Below, piece after piece: positions 1 to 7,427 of a DNA stretch of 19,503 nt (within the stretch, counting starts at the first letter, position 1; each line of letters starts with the position of its first letter). The stretch is from contig DAOQAY010000045.1 in NCBI GenBank assembly GCA_035354435.1, positions 1 through 19,503 of the forward strand, in the 5' to 3' direction. Source of the stretch: JAKLDO01 sp035354435 (GTDB lineage Bacteria; UBP6; UBA1177). The notes under the pieces were generated by a model, which searched no databases, had not been told where the DNA came from, and was given only the letters and a program-made list of their open reading frames with translations. The translations under genes were made by a program, and so were the position numbers.

Positions 1-1002
1 GTTATAATAACAATAATGGGGACGACTGGAAGATCAGCCGTAATACCTGAAAACATCCCTTTATCTATTAACACTAAGCATCTCGCAGCAATTACACTAA
101 ATATAAAACTTGCTAATCCAATATTCTTGTCTTACTCAGTTCACTCAGATCCAAATGTTTTTAGACAATTAAACAATAAAAATCGTGGCGCAATCATGAA
201 TGGATTAAATCTTGGATTAATAAAGGAAACAAAAATAAGAAGACCTCCTGTTGAATTACAAAACCAATTTGCTAAAATAGTTAATAAAGTTGAAGTGTTA
301 AAGGCAAAATATCAGAAAAGTGTGGAAGAGTTGGAGAATCTGTACGGGAGTTTGAGCCAGAGAGCGTTTAGAGGGGAGCTTAGTTTAAATGCAGAATTGC
401 AGATAAAAGACACATCCTCAATTCCTGAAAATCGCAAAGGTTTTGCAAAACAGGTTCTCGGTGGAAAAATTGTATCTTTATTCAAGGATGACGAAAACTT
501 TTCCAATATAAAATTTCAGAAACTTCAATATCTTGCAGAACATCTTGCAGAAGAAGAACTCCTTCCTAATTATTACAAAGAAGCGGCAGGACCTTATGAC
601 AACAGATTCATGCACACAGTGTTTAACCACCTTGAAAAAAACAAGTGGTTTGAACCCCAAAACTTGAAATTCCGTCCAATGGAAAAAGTTGAAGATATTG
701 ATAAATATTTCCAGAGATTTTTTGGTGAGAAATCAGACAAGCTTAGCAATCTTTTTAATTTATTAAGAAGAGCTTCTGAAAAATTCTGTGAAGCAGTTGC
801 AACAATATATGCTGTGTGGAACAATCATATAATTCAAGGACTTGAATTTGACAAGAATAAGATCAAAAAAGAATTTTTCGAGTGGAGTAAAAGAAAAAAA
901 GTGGTATTCACAGAAGAAGAATTCGAAAAAGCTCTTGAGTGGATGCAGAAACACCAAATTATTCCGACAGGTTTTGGTAAATTGATAAAGGAAAAGAAGT
1001 GA
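1..1002 (+). CDS. hsdS: Type I restriction-modification specificity subunit HsdS, 5'-truncated by window edge, with C-terminal Panacea/SocA-like extension
   Basis: The frame is open from base 1 (reads VIITIMGTTGR), so the gene begins upstream and the ATG at 16 is internal. HsdS is the DNA-recognition subunit that directs the HsdM methylase and HsdR nuclease to a bipartite target. Visible here are the end of the second target-recognition domain and the conserved coiled-coil spacer (window residues about 82-125, with motifs RRPPVELQNQF and SQRAFRGEL), which normally ends the protein. Instead about 200 more residues follow. Residues about 150-333 contain KFQKLQYLAEHL, then AAGPYDN, and end in IPTGFGKLI. 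The K..K..Y...(n)GP pattern resembles the Panacea/SocA (DUF4065) antitoxin fold; I infer this from motifs only. The gene overlaps the next by 4 bp (GTGA). HsdS identity is well supported; the extension's role is unknown. Confidence 0.88.
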   Translation, partial: VIITIMGTTGRSAVIPENIPLSINTKHLAAITLNIKLANPIFLSYSVHSDPNVFRQLNNKNRGAIMNGLNLGLIKETKIRRPPVELQNQFAKIVNKVEVLKAKYQKSVEELENLYGSLSQRAFRGELSLNAELQIKDTSSIPENRKGFAKQVLGGKIVSLFKDDENFSNIKFQKLQYLAEHLAEEELLPNYYKEAAGPYDNRFMHTVFNHLEKNKWFEPQNLKFRPMEKVEDIDKYFQRFFGEKSDKLSNLFNLLRRASEKFCEAVATIYAVWNNHIIQGLEFDKNKIKKEFFEWSKRKKVVFTEEEFEKALEWMQKHQIIPTGFGKLIKEKK

Positions 1003-1628
1003 ATTTAACAGAAAGAACTCCTTTAAAAATCAACAACTTAGTTCAAAAATTTTGTAAGGAAGTAGTTTCAGACACATTTCCTCAATTAGTAAAAGTGGAA
1101 GTCTGGGAAAAATCGGAATCGCTTGATTGTTATAATAATGTAAAAAAATATTGTTCAGAATTTGGCGGTGAAGTTGTTTATGGGTGGATGATTTTAATAT
1201 GGCCTTCGGTTTTTATTGAAGCTCAAATCCATGCAGTTTGGAAAGATCTTTCAGGGAATTTGTTGGATATTACCGATAACGATGGTCATTATGACAAGAT
1301 ATTGTTTCTGGAAGATAAAAATAAAATTTATGAGAGAAAGCAAGTTAACAACATTCGCAAAGCTTTGAGAAACACGAACTTAATTAACGAATACATAAGA
1401 CTAAACAATAAAGAGTTTGAAATAAAAAATGAAGGTGAACTCGCTGAAAAAACTGGAGATGATTTTTTACAAGAAATAAAAAAAGATCAAAACAAGTATC
1501 GTATTTTAAAAGAAATTATAAACAGAAAAATGATAATTCAGGCATACTTGGAAAATCCGAATAAAATTGGATGCAATAATTCTTGTCCATGTGGAAGTGG
1601 AAGAAAGTTTAAGAAATGTTGCGGGTGA
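999..1628 (+). CDS. SEC-C motif protein of unknown function inside the R-M operon
   Basis: A 209-residue protein starting at GTG 999, overlapping the hsdS stop by 4 bp, with a purine-rich ribosome site (AAAGGAAAAG) just upstream. The C-terminus is a SEC-C zinc motif, CPCGSGRKFKKCC, with Cys196, Cys198, Cys207 and Cys208; the same motif binds zinc at the end of SecA. The N-terminal about 130 residues (GGEVVYGWMILIW, then EAQIHAVWKD and LLDITDNDGHYDKILFL) match my memory of stand-alone SEC-C proteins, which carry conserved Trp, Glu and His residues in this region. The biochemical activity of this family is not known to me. It has no signal peptide or membrane segment, so it is probably cytoplasmic. 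Its place between hsdS and the next gene suggests co-expression with the restriction system, possibly as an accessory or regulatory factor (inference). Confidence 0.8.
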   Translation: MNLTERTPLKINNLVQKFCKEVVSDTFPQLVKVEVWEKSESLDCYNNVKKYCSEFGGEVVYGWMILIWPSVFIEAQIHAVWKDLSGNLLDITDNDGHYDKILFLEDKNKIYERKQVNNIRKALRNTNLINEYIRLNNKEFEIKNEGELAEKTGDDFLQEIKKDQNKYRILKEIINRKMIIQAYLENPNKIGCNNSCPCGSGRKFKKCCG

Positions 1629-1632
1629 AGTA

Positions 1633-2613
1633 ATGAACAAAATTAAAAGTAGAAAAGAGTTTGATTTTATTGTTAAAAGCGGTGAAGGGTACACGGCTGA
1701 GTTTAAGGAAAATATAAATTCCGATCTGGCNNNNNNNNNNNNNNNNNNNNNNNNNNNNNNNNNNNNNNNNNNNNNNNNNNNNNNNNNNNNNNNNNNNNNN
1801 NNNNNNNNNNNNNNNNNNNNNNNNNNNNNNCCGCATCTTTTTTTTGCAACAATAACTTGTGCACTTTATAAAGGAAAACAAAAAGTAACGGTTCTTGACA
1901 GGAAAGATTTTTCCGCAGATATAATTTCAAATATTGAAGACACGATGGTTTTCCTGAAAAAACATTTGAATTTGCGTTATGAAATCAAAACATTGCGTAG
2001 AAAAGAAATCCTTGAAATCCCGGAAGTTGCACTCAGAGAAGCCGTGATAAACGCAGCATGCCATCGTGATTATTATGAAAAAGGCGCAAACATAATGGTT
2101 GAAATTTTTGATGACCGAGTTCAGATCACTAACCCCGGCGGACTCCCAAAAGGTTTGACCAAAGAAAAATTCGGCACACTCAGCGTTTCCAGAAATCCAA
2201 TAATCAGCTCACTCTTTCACCGGGCAAACTATATTGAAAAAATGGGAACAGGCATCTACAGAATCAGGGAAGCACTGAAAGAGGCTGGAAACCCGGAACC
2301 TGAATTTGATTGCGACCAGTTTTTTACACTGATTTTTAAAAGAGAAATGGAAGAAACTACAGGAAAAACGACGGTAGAAACGACGGTAGAAACGACGGTA
2401 AAAACGACGGTAAAAACGACGGTAAAAACTGGAGACATGATTGTTGAAAAAATAAAAGAGAATCCTTCACTTAGTTTGGCTGAAATTGCAGAAATGATTA
2501 ATAAATCTCTCAGAGCTGTTGAAAGAGCAAGTTTAAAACTTGTAAAAGAAGGCAAAATTAAGCATGTCGGTTCCAAGAAAGGTGGACACTGGGAAGTTAT
2601 AAACGGAGACTAA
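1633..2613 (+). CDS. AlbA_2/Schlafen-type ATP-binding regulator, interrupted by an assembly gap
   Basis: I start this at ATG 1633 (MNKIKSRKEF), 4 nt after the previous stop with GGTGAAG just upstream; an earlier ATG at 1567 would lie inside the SEC-C gene. The N-terminus (GEGYTAEFKENINSDL) is the start of an AlbA_2 (Schlafen-like) domain, most of which is lost in 100 Ns. After the gap come a GHKL-like ATP-binding region (EVALREAVINAACHRDYY, NPGGLP, EKMGTGIYRI), a Thr/Val/Lys tandem-repeat linker, and a C-terminal winged-helix-like segment (SLAEIAEMINKSLRAVERA ... GKIKHVG). Such proteins are usually annotated as ATP-binding proteins or RecG-like transcriptional regulators and often sit in type I R-M or defence loci. 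About 290 real residues are visible, against roughly 450-500 usual for the family, so the true gap is probably larger than 100 bases. The reading frame agrees on both sides, which may be chance. Confidence 0.82.
   Translation: MNKIKSRKEFDFIVKSGEGYTAEFKENINSDLXXXXXXXXXXXXXXXXXXXXXXXXXXXXXXXXXXPHLFFATITCALYKGKQKVTVLDRKDFSADIISNIEDTMVFLKKHLNLRYEIKTLRRKEILEIPEVALREAVINAACHRDYYEKGANIMVEIFDDRVQITNPGGLPKGLTKEKFGTLSVSRNPIISSLFHRANYIEKMGTGIYRIREALKEAGNPEPEFDCDQFFTLIFKREMEETTGKTTVETTVETTVKTTVKTTVKTGDMIVEKIKENPSLSLAEIAEMINKSLRAVERASLKLVKEGKIKHVGSKKGGHWEVINGD
1731..1830. other. Assembly gap (100 Ns)
   Basis: Exactly 100 undetermined bases, the usual placeholder for a scaffold join of unknown size. It falls inside the AlbA_2 domain of the ATP-binding regulator. 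From the family's usual length I infer that roughly 500-550 bases are missing rather than 100. Confidence 0.97.
2365..2424 (+). repeat. Five copies of a 12-bp tandem repeat inside the AlbA_2 regulator gene
   Basis: Five 12-bp units with core (a/g)aaacgacggta encode (K/E)TTV repeats, followed by a degenerate sixth start (aaaact). Only one position differs between units (aaa versus gaa), a sign of recent slippage-type expansion. A unit change keeps the frame and would lengthen or shorten the linker between the ATP-binding region and the C-terminal winged-helix region by four residues. Confidence 0.95.
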
Positions 2614-5412
2614 ATGACTAAAACTGAAGCACAGACCCGTAAAGAGCTGATTGACAGAAAACTTCTTCAATCTGGTTGGGATGTTGCTGACAGATCACTT
2701 GTTATTGAAGAATATGACATTGAATTAACTGGTGATTTTGTCTGCGAGCCGGGGAATCCTTATTCCGGTCATCAATTCAGTGATTATGTGCTTCTTGGTC
2801 GTAATGGAAAACCACTTGCTGTTGTTGAGGCAAAAAAGACTTCGGTTGATCCTGCTATCGGGCGTGAACAGGCAAAACAGTACTGCTATAATATTGTTAA
2901 AAAACATGGTGTTGATCTTCCTTTCTGCTTTTACACAAACGGTCTTGAGATATATTTCTGGAATCTGGACCAGTATCCGCCGCAGAAAATATACAGTTTT
3001 CCGACTCGTGAAGATCTTGAAAGAATGCTTTACCTTCGCAAAGAGAAAAAACCTCTTGCAAATGAGCTTATCAACACAAAAATTGCAGGTCGTGATTACC
3101 AGATAAGAGCTATAAGATCAGTGCTTGAGCAGGTTGAAAAGAAAAGGAGAAGATTTCTTCTTGTAATGGCGACAGGAACCGGAAAAACAAGAACAGTGAT
3201 CGCCCTTATTGATGCTTTGATGCGTGGTGGCTGGATTCAGAAAGCTCTTTTTCTTGTTGATAGAATTGCGTTGAGAGATCAGGCACTTGATGCTTTCAAA
3301 GAATTTCTTCCCGATGAACCAATTTGGCCGAAACAGGGTGAAACTGAAATCACGACAGATAGAAGAATATATGTTTCAACTTATCCAACAATGCAAAACA
3401 TTTTAAGATCGGAAGAAAATCCGCTTTCATCTCATTTCTTCGATCTGATTGTAGTTGATGAAAGTCACCGCTCAATTTATAACACTTATCAGGAAATTCT
3501 TCAGTATTTTAACACAATTATAGTCGGACTCACAGCAACTCCCAAAGATGTGATTGACCACAACACTTTTGAGCTTTTCGACTGCACAAACGGGCTTCCG
3601 ACATTTGCATATACTTTTGAAGAAGCGGTAAATAATGAACCACCATACCTTTCCGATTTTGAAGTGATGAAAATAAGGACAAAATTTCAGGAAAAAGGGA
3701 TTAGTGAAAGAACAATTGAACTTGAAGAACAGAAAAAACTGATAGCTGAAGGAAAAGATATAAAAGAAATAGATTATGAAGGGTCAGAACTTGAAAAATC
3801 TGTCACAAACAGCGGCACAAACTCTCTGATAGTGCGCGAATTCATGGAAGAATGTCTTAAAGATTCAACAGGTGTACTGCCAGGAAAAACAATATTTTTC
3901 TGCATGGGAAAAGGTCATGCACGAAGAATTGAACAAATTTTTGACGCTCTTTATCCTGAATATTCCGGAGAACTTGCAAAAGTAATAGTTTCAGACGATC
4001 CGAGAGTCTACGGTAAAGGAGGACTTCTCGACCAGTTCAAGAAAAACAACATGCCGAGAGTCGCAATAAGTGTTGATATGCTTGATACAGGAATTGACAT
4101 AAGAGAGTTGCAGAATCTCGTTTTTGCAAAGCCCGTTTTTTCATATACAAAATTCTGGCAGATGATAGGCCGAGGCACAAGACTTCTTGAAAAAGACAAA
4201 TTGAAACCGTGGTGCACAAAAAAAGATAAATTTCTCATAATAGACTGCTGGGACAATTTTGAATATTTTAAACTCAACCCGAAAGGAAAAGAGACAAAAC
4301 AGGCAATTCCTCTTCCTGTTAAACTGTTTGGAATCCGGCTTCAGAAACTGGAAAAAGCTATTGAAATCAATGATTTGAAAATACAAAACAAAGAGCTGAA
4401 AAATATAAAAAATCAGATTGCCGCACTTCCTGAAAATTCAGTTGTTGTTATGGATGTGGCAAGTGAACTTGTAAAACTGGAAGAACCAAATTTCTGGAAT
4501 CACCTTGATTTTAACAAGTTTGATTTTCTGCATAAAACAATAAAACCGCTTATGAGAACAGTATCTCAAACCGATTTTAAAGCGATGCTGTTTGAAAAAG
4601 ATATTGTAGAATTGTCGTTTTTTCACCTTTGCAAAGATAGTGAGAAATTTGAGATAGTTAAAGAAAGTGTCATCGAAAAGATAGGTCAGCTTCCATTGTC
4701 AGTGAACATTGTTGAAATTCATCGGGAACTGATCGAAAAGGCACAGACTGATTACTACTGGTCAAATATTTCAGAAAATGATTTTGATGAACTGATTGCT
4801 AAACTGGCTCCTCTCATGAAATTCATAGATTCGTTCTCTATCCCGCTCGGTCCAGTGAAATTTAATTTCAGGGATATGGTTTTTACTAAAGAAAAAGTTG
4901 AATTCGGTCCGAATCATGAGTCAGTGAGCATTTCTGAATATAAGAAAATGGTTGAAGAAAAGATTCTTGAACTATGTGAAACGAATGTAATTCTTCAAAA
5001 GCTTAAAACAGGAAAAGAGATAAATGAGCAGGAAATACAGGAACTTGCTGAAACTCTTTTCAATGAACAGCCGCACATAACCATTGAACTTCTGATGAAA
5101 GTTTATAACCACAGAAAAGCGCAGTTCATTCAGTTTATCAGACACATTCTCGGGCTTGAAGTGCTTGAAAGTTTTAATGAAACCGTTGCAAAAACATTTA
5201 ACGGATTCATAGAAAATCACTCCTATCTTTCAGTTAGACAGCTTGAGTTCCTTGATCTTCTCAAGAAATTTATAATAGAAAAAGGGGCGATCCAGAAAAG
5301 AGATCTTATTCAGTCACCTTTTACACTTTTACATCCCGAAGGAATCAGAGGTGTTTTTAATCCGAAAGAAATTGATGAAATAGTAAATCTTGCAAACAAA
5401 CTTGTTGCATAA
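2614..5412 (+). CDS. hsdR: Type I restriction enzyme R subunit (nuclease and translocase)
   Basis: A complete 932-residue HsdR, the subunit that translocates DNA using ATP and cuts far from the recognition site when it meets unmethylated DNA. The N-terminal nuclease shows the PD-(D/E)xK pattern: Asp57 in FSDYVLL, then Glu72 and Lys74 in AVVEAKK. The superfamily 2 helicase motor follows: Walker A ATGTGKT (186-192), DEAD-type VDESH (281-285), TATP (307-310), motif V region VDMLDTGIDI (about 487-496) and motif VI QMIGRGTRL (516-524). The C-terminal roughly 350 residues form a helical region typical of HsdR, likely for contact with the M/S complex. The start ATG directly follows the TAA of the previous gene, with GGAG about 7 nt upstream. 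All catalytic residues are present, so it should be functional with HsdS and an upstream HsdM. Confidence 0.96.
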   Translation: MTKTEAQTRKELIDRKLLQSGWDVADRSLVIEEYDIELTGDFVCEPGNPYSGHQFSDYVLLGRNGKPLAVVEAKKTSVDPAIGREQAKQYCYNIVKKHGVDLPFCFYTNGLEIYFWNLDQYPPQKIYSFPTREDLERMLYLRKEKKPLANELINTKIAGRDYQIRAIRSVLEQVEKKRRRFLLVMATGTGKTRTVIALIDALMRGGWIQKALFLVDRIALRDQALDAFKEFLPDEPIWPKQGETEITTDRRIYVSTYPTMQNILRSEENPLSSHFFDLIVVDESHRSIYNTYQEILQYFNTIIVGLTATPKDVIDHNTFELFDCTNGLPTFAYTFEEAVNNEPPYLSDFEVMKIRTKFQEKGISERTIELEEQKKLIAEGKDIKEIDYEGSELEKSVTNSGTNSLIVREFMEECLKDSTGVLPGKTIFFCMGKGHARRIEQIFDALYPEYSGELAKVIVSDDPRVYGKGGLLDQFKKNNMPRVAISVDMLDTGIDIRELQNLVFAKPVFSYTKFWQMIGRGTRLLEKDKLKPWCTKKDKFLIIDCWDNFEYFKLNPKGKETKQAIPLPVKLFGIRLQKLEKAIEINDLKIQNKELKNIKNQIAALPENSVVVMDVASELVKLEEPNFWNHLDFNKFDFLHKTIKPLMRTVSQTDFKAMLFEKDIVELSFFHLCKDSEKFEIVKESVIEKIGQLPLSVNIVEIHRELIEKAQTDYYWSNISENDFDELIAKLAPLMKFIDSFSIPLGPVKFNFRDMVFTKEKVEFGPNHESVSISEYKKMVEEKILELCETNVILQKLKTGKEINEQEIQELAETLFNEQPHITIELLMKVYNHRKAQFIQFIRHILGLEVLESFNETVAKTFNGFIENHSYLSVRQLEFLDLLKKFIIEKGAIQKRDLIQSPFTLLHPEGIRGVFNPKEIDEIVNLANKLVA

Positions 5413-5426
5413 ATAACGGAGTCCAA

Positions 5427-6011
5427 ATGAAAATAATATTTGCTTCGGGAAATAAGGGAAAATTGAAAGAGGCGAGAGAGATTTTTGCGGGTCATGAGAT
5501 TATTTCGATTAAGGATCTGTGCAGTGATTTCAATCCTGAGGAGAAGGGTGGTTCGTTTTTGCAGAATGCTGTGATAAAAACAGAAGAAGCGATGAAATTA
5601 GTTAAAGATATTGCTGTGTTGAGTGATGATTCCGGTCTGGTGGTTAAAGCTCTGAATGGTGCTCCGGGGGTTTATTCTTCAAGGTATGGTGGTGAAGAAG
5701 GGAACAATGAGCTTAATAGAAAAAAACTGCTTGCCGAGTTAAATGGCATTGAGGAAAGAGACGCATATTTTTCCTGTACTGCGGTGCTTCTTTTTCCAGA
5801 TATGTCGGCAATTGTAGAGAATGGAAAATGTTTAGGAAAGATAGGATATTACGAGGTTGGTAATGGCGGTTTCGGTTATGATCCGCTGTTCATTCCCGAT
5901 GGCTTTGAAAAAACTATGGCGGAGCTTGAGCCGTATGAAAAGAACCTGATAAGTCATCGCGGAAAGGCTTTTAGAAATATTATGGAGAGACTGAATGTCA
6001 ATAAGTCTTAA
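5427..6011 (+). CDS. rdgB: RdgB/HAM1-type non-canonical purine NTP pyrophosphatase
   Basis: A 194-residue house-cleaning enzyme that hydrolyses ITP, dITP and XTP to the monophosphate plus pyrophosphate, keeping deaminated purines out of nucleic acids; it acts in the cytoplasm. Family motifs are all present: ASGNKGKLKE (6-15), SDDSGL (66-71, with the catalytic Asp68), GAPGVYSSRYGG (78-89), GGFGYDPLFIP (147-157) and SHRGKA (176-181). Length is typical. The start follows hsdR by 14 nt with CGGAG upstream, so read-through from the R-M operon is possible, although I take the functional boundary to lie here. Its last 17 bases overlap the start of nagZ in another frame, indicating translational coupling. 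Confidence 0.96.
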   Translation: MKIIFASGNKGKLKEAREIFAGHEIISIKDLCSDFNPEEKGGSFLQNAVIKTEEAMKLVKDIAVLSDDSGLVVKALNGAPGVYSSRYGGEEGNNELNRKKLLAELNGIEERDAYFSCTAVLLFPDMSAIVENGKCLGKIGYYEVGNGGFGYDPLFIPDGFEKTMAELEPYEKNLISHRGKAFRNIMERLNVNKS

Positions 6012-7005
6012 AAATATTAAGAAAATTGCAGGAATGCCGTTTTTTCTGTCAGTTTCCTCAACTGCTTTGAGGGAAAACGAAAAAAAGATGCTCAGAGAAA
6101 TAAACCCTTCCGGAATGATATATTTTAAAAGAAATGTTGAAAACTGCGATTCATTGAAAAGTTTAATAAGATCAATGAATTCAATAGAATCCATCAGATT
6201 TCATGCAATTGATGAAGAAGGCGGCAGGGTCAGAAGACTTCCTGATGGTCCGTGGTCACTTCCTTCAATGGCTGAACTGGCAGATCGCAATGTTGATGAA
6301 GTTGCCGGAATGATTGATGTTCTGGGGCAGAAGCTCAATGACATCGGTATAAATATGAATATGGCTCCCAATGTCGATCTCAGAAGCGGAGAAAATATTT
6401 CAATAGTCGGCAACAGATCGTTTGGTGAAACTCCGCAGAAAGTAACGGAATTTGCCTCAATATATGTTGAAAACATATTGAAAAACGGGGTGTTCCCGGT
6501 TCTGAAACATTTCCCGGGACATGGAACGACAACTGTCGATTCGCACAAAGCTCTTCCTGTTATCAATAAACCGTTCAACGATCTTTATAATGAAGATATG
6601 CTTCCATATAGAGAACTTGCAAACAGAGCCGGATTTATAATGGCTGCACACCTTTTACATAATGAAATAAGTGAGTTACCGGCGACGCTTTCAAGAGAAT
6701 GGATGGAAATACTTAAAATTAGATGCGGTTTTAACGGTATTGCAATGACCGATGATATGGAAATGCACGCACTCGATAAATATTCATTTTATGAAAAGAT
6801 GGACCTGTTCTATCGCAGCGGAATAGACATGCTTCTTGTATGCAGCGGAAATGAAGATGTCATAATGAATTTTTTTGAGGCATCCGTGAAGTATGTTGAA
6901 AAGAATAATGCCGTTCATGAAAAAACAAAAGAACTGAACGCCAAAATGAACTCCAAATTCAACATGCTGAAATCATTAGTAAATAACGGCGTGAAGAACT
7001 TGTGA
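5995..7005 (+). CDS. nagZ: Beta-N-acetylhexosaminidase NagZ, glycoside hydrolase family 3
   Basis: A 336-residue GH3 enzyme of NagZ type, which removes N-acetylglucosamine from anhydro-muropeptides during peptidoglycan recycling. No signal peptide is seen, consistent with a cytoplasmic recycling role. Motifs: AIDEEGGRVRRLP (71-83) lining the sugar site, KHFPGHG (171-177) followed by DSH (182-184, the Asp/His pair used as acid/base in NagZ enzymes), and MTDDMEM (251-257), whose Asp253 is the expected nucleophile. Size matches single-domain NagZ without the extra C-terminal GH3 domain. The ATG lies inside rdgB (17-bp overlap) with GGAGAG upstream. A more general GH3 beta-glucosidase is less likely given the length and motifs. 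Confidence 0.93.
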   Translation: MSISLKNIKKIAGMPFFLSVSSTALRENEKKMLREINPSGMIYFKRNVENCDSLKSLIRSMNSIESIRFHAIDEEGGRVRRLPDGPWSLPSMAELADRNVDEVAGMIDVLGQKLNDIGINMNMAPNVDLRSGENISIVGNRSFGETPQKVTEFASIYVENILKNGVFPVLKHFPGHGTTTVDSHKALPVINKPFNDLYNEDMLPYRELANRAGFIMAAHLLHNEISELPATLSREWMEILKIRCGFNGIAMTDDMEMHALDKYSFYEKMDLFYRSGIDMLLVCSGNEDVIMNFFEASVKYVEKNNAVHEKTKELNAKMNSKFNMLKSLVNNGVKNL

Positions 7006-7017
7006 AAAATAAAAAAA

Positions 7018-7045
7018 TTGACTTTGATACTCTACATAATATAAT
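7018..7045 (+). promoter_or_regulatory. Sigma70-type promoter for rpsO-pnp
   Basis: TTGACT (7018-7023), a 16-bp spacer and a perfect TATAAT (7040-7045) sit in the 82-base gap between nagZ and rpsO. Transcription would begin near 7052, giving a leader of about 35 nt before the rpsO ATG. Confidence 0.8.
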
Positions 7046-7087
7046 CGCGCCAGCTTTTTGTATGGTTCAAATCAGGAGGATTTAAGG

Positions 7088-7354
7088 ATGCTCGATAGAG
7101 AGAAAAAGACAGAAGTAATAGTAAAATTCAGGACAAATGAAGTGGATACCGGGTCACCTGAAGTTCAGGTTGCGCTTCTTACCACAAGGATCAATATGCT
7201 TACAGATCATTTTAAGGCACACAAAAAAGATAATCACTCAAGATTGGGCCTTCTTAAGATGGTTGGCAGAAGACAGAAGCTTCTCAAATACCTCAAGGTA
7301 AAAGATTTTGATAAATATTCCACACTTATCAAAGAACTCGGATTGCGTAAATAA
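7088..7354 (+). CDS. rpsO: 30S ribosomal protein S15
   Basis: An 88-residue S15, the small-subunit protein that binds 16S rRNA early in assembly and helps form bridges to the 50S subunit. Conserved features visible are TGSPEVQVALLTTRI, HKKDNHSRLGLLKMVGRR and the C-terminal IKELGLRK. I choose ATG 7088 because a strong AGGAGGA (7074-7080) lies 7 nt upstream and the length equals that of other S15 proteins; an in-frame start at 7058 would place the ribosome site inside the gene. It has its own promoter and is followed by pnp after 73 nt, the classic rpsO-pnp pairing. Confidence 0.98.
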   Translation: MLDREKKTEVIVKFRTNEVDTGSPEVQVALLTTRINMLTDHFKAHKKDNHSRLGLLKMVGRRQKLLKYLKVKDFDKYSTLIKELGLRK

Positions 7355-7427
7355 GCTTTTCAGTTGCTTTTCAAAAGTGTTACCACATCTCGATTGTAAA
7401 CCCGAATATAAAATATAAAGAGGAAAA

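Noticed and set aside
1567..1632. Earlier start for the AlbA_2 regulator
   Set aside because: It would overlap the SEC-C motif of the preceding gene; ATG 1633 has a ribosome site and begins with the family's usual N-terminus.
2614..5412. Possible inactivation of hsdR
   Set aside because: The frame is intact and the nuclease residues and all helicase motifs are present.
7355..7427. Terminator or RNase III hairpin between rpsO and pnp, as in some enterobacteria
   Set aside because: There is only a short direct repeat (gcttttca twice) and a tiny cttttcaaaag palindrome; no stable stem with U-run.
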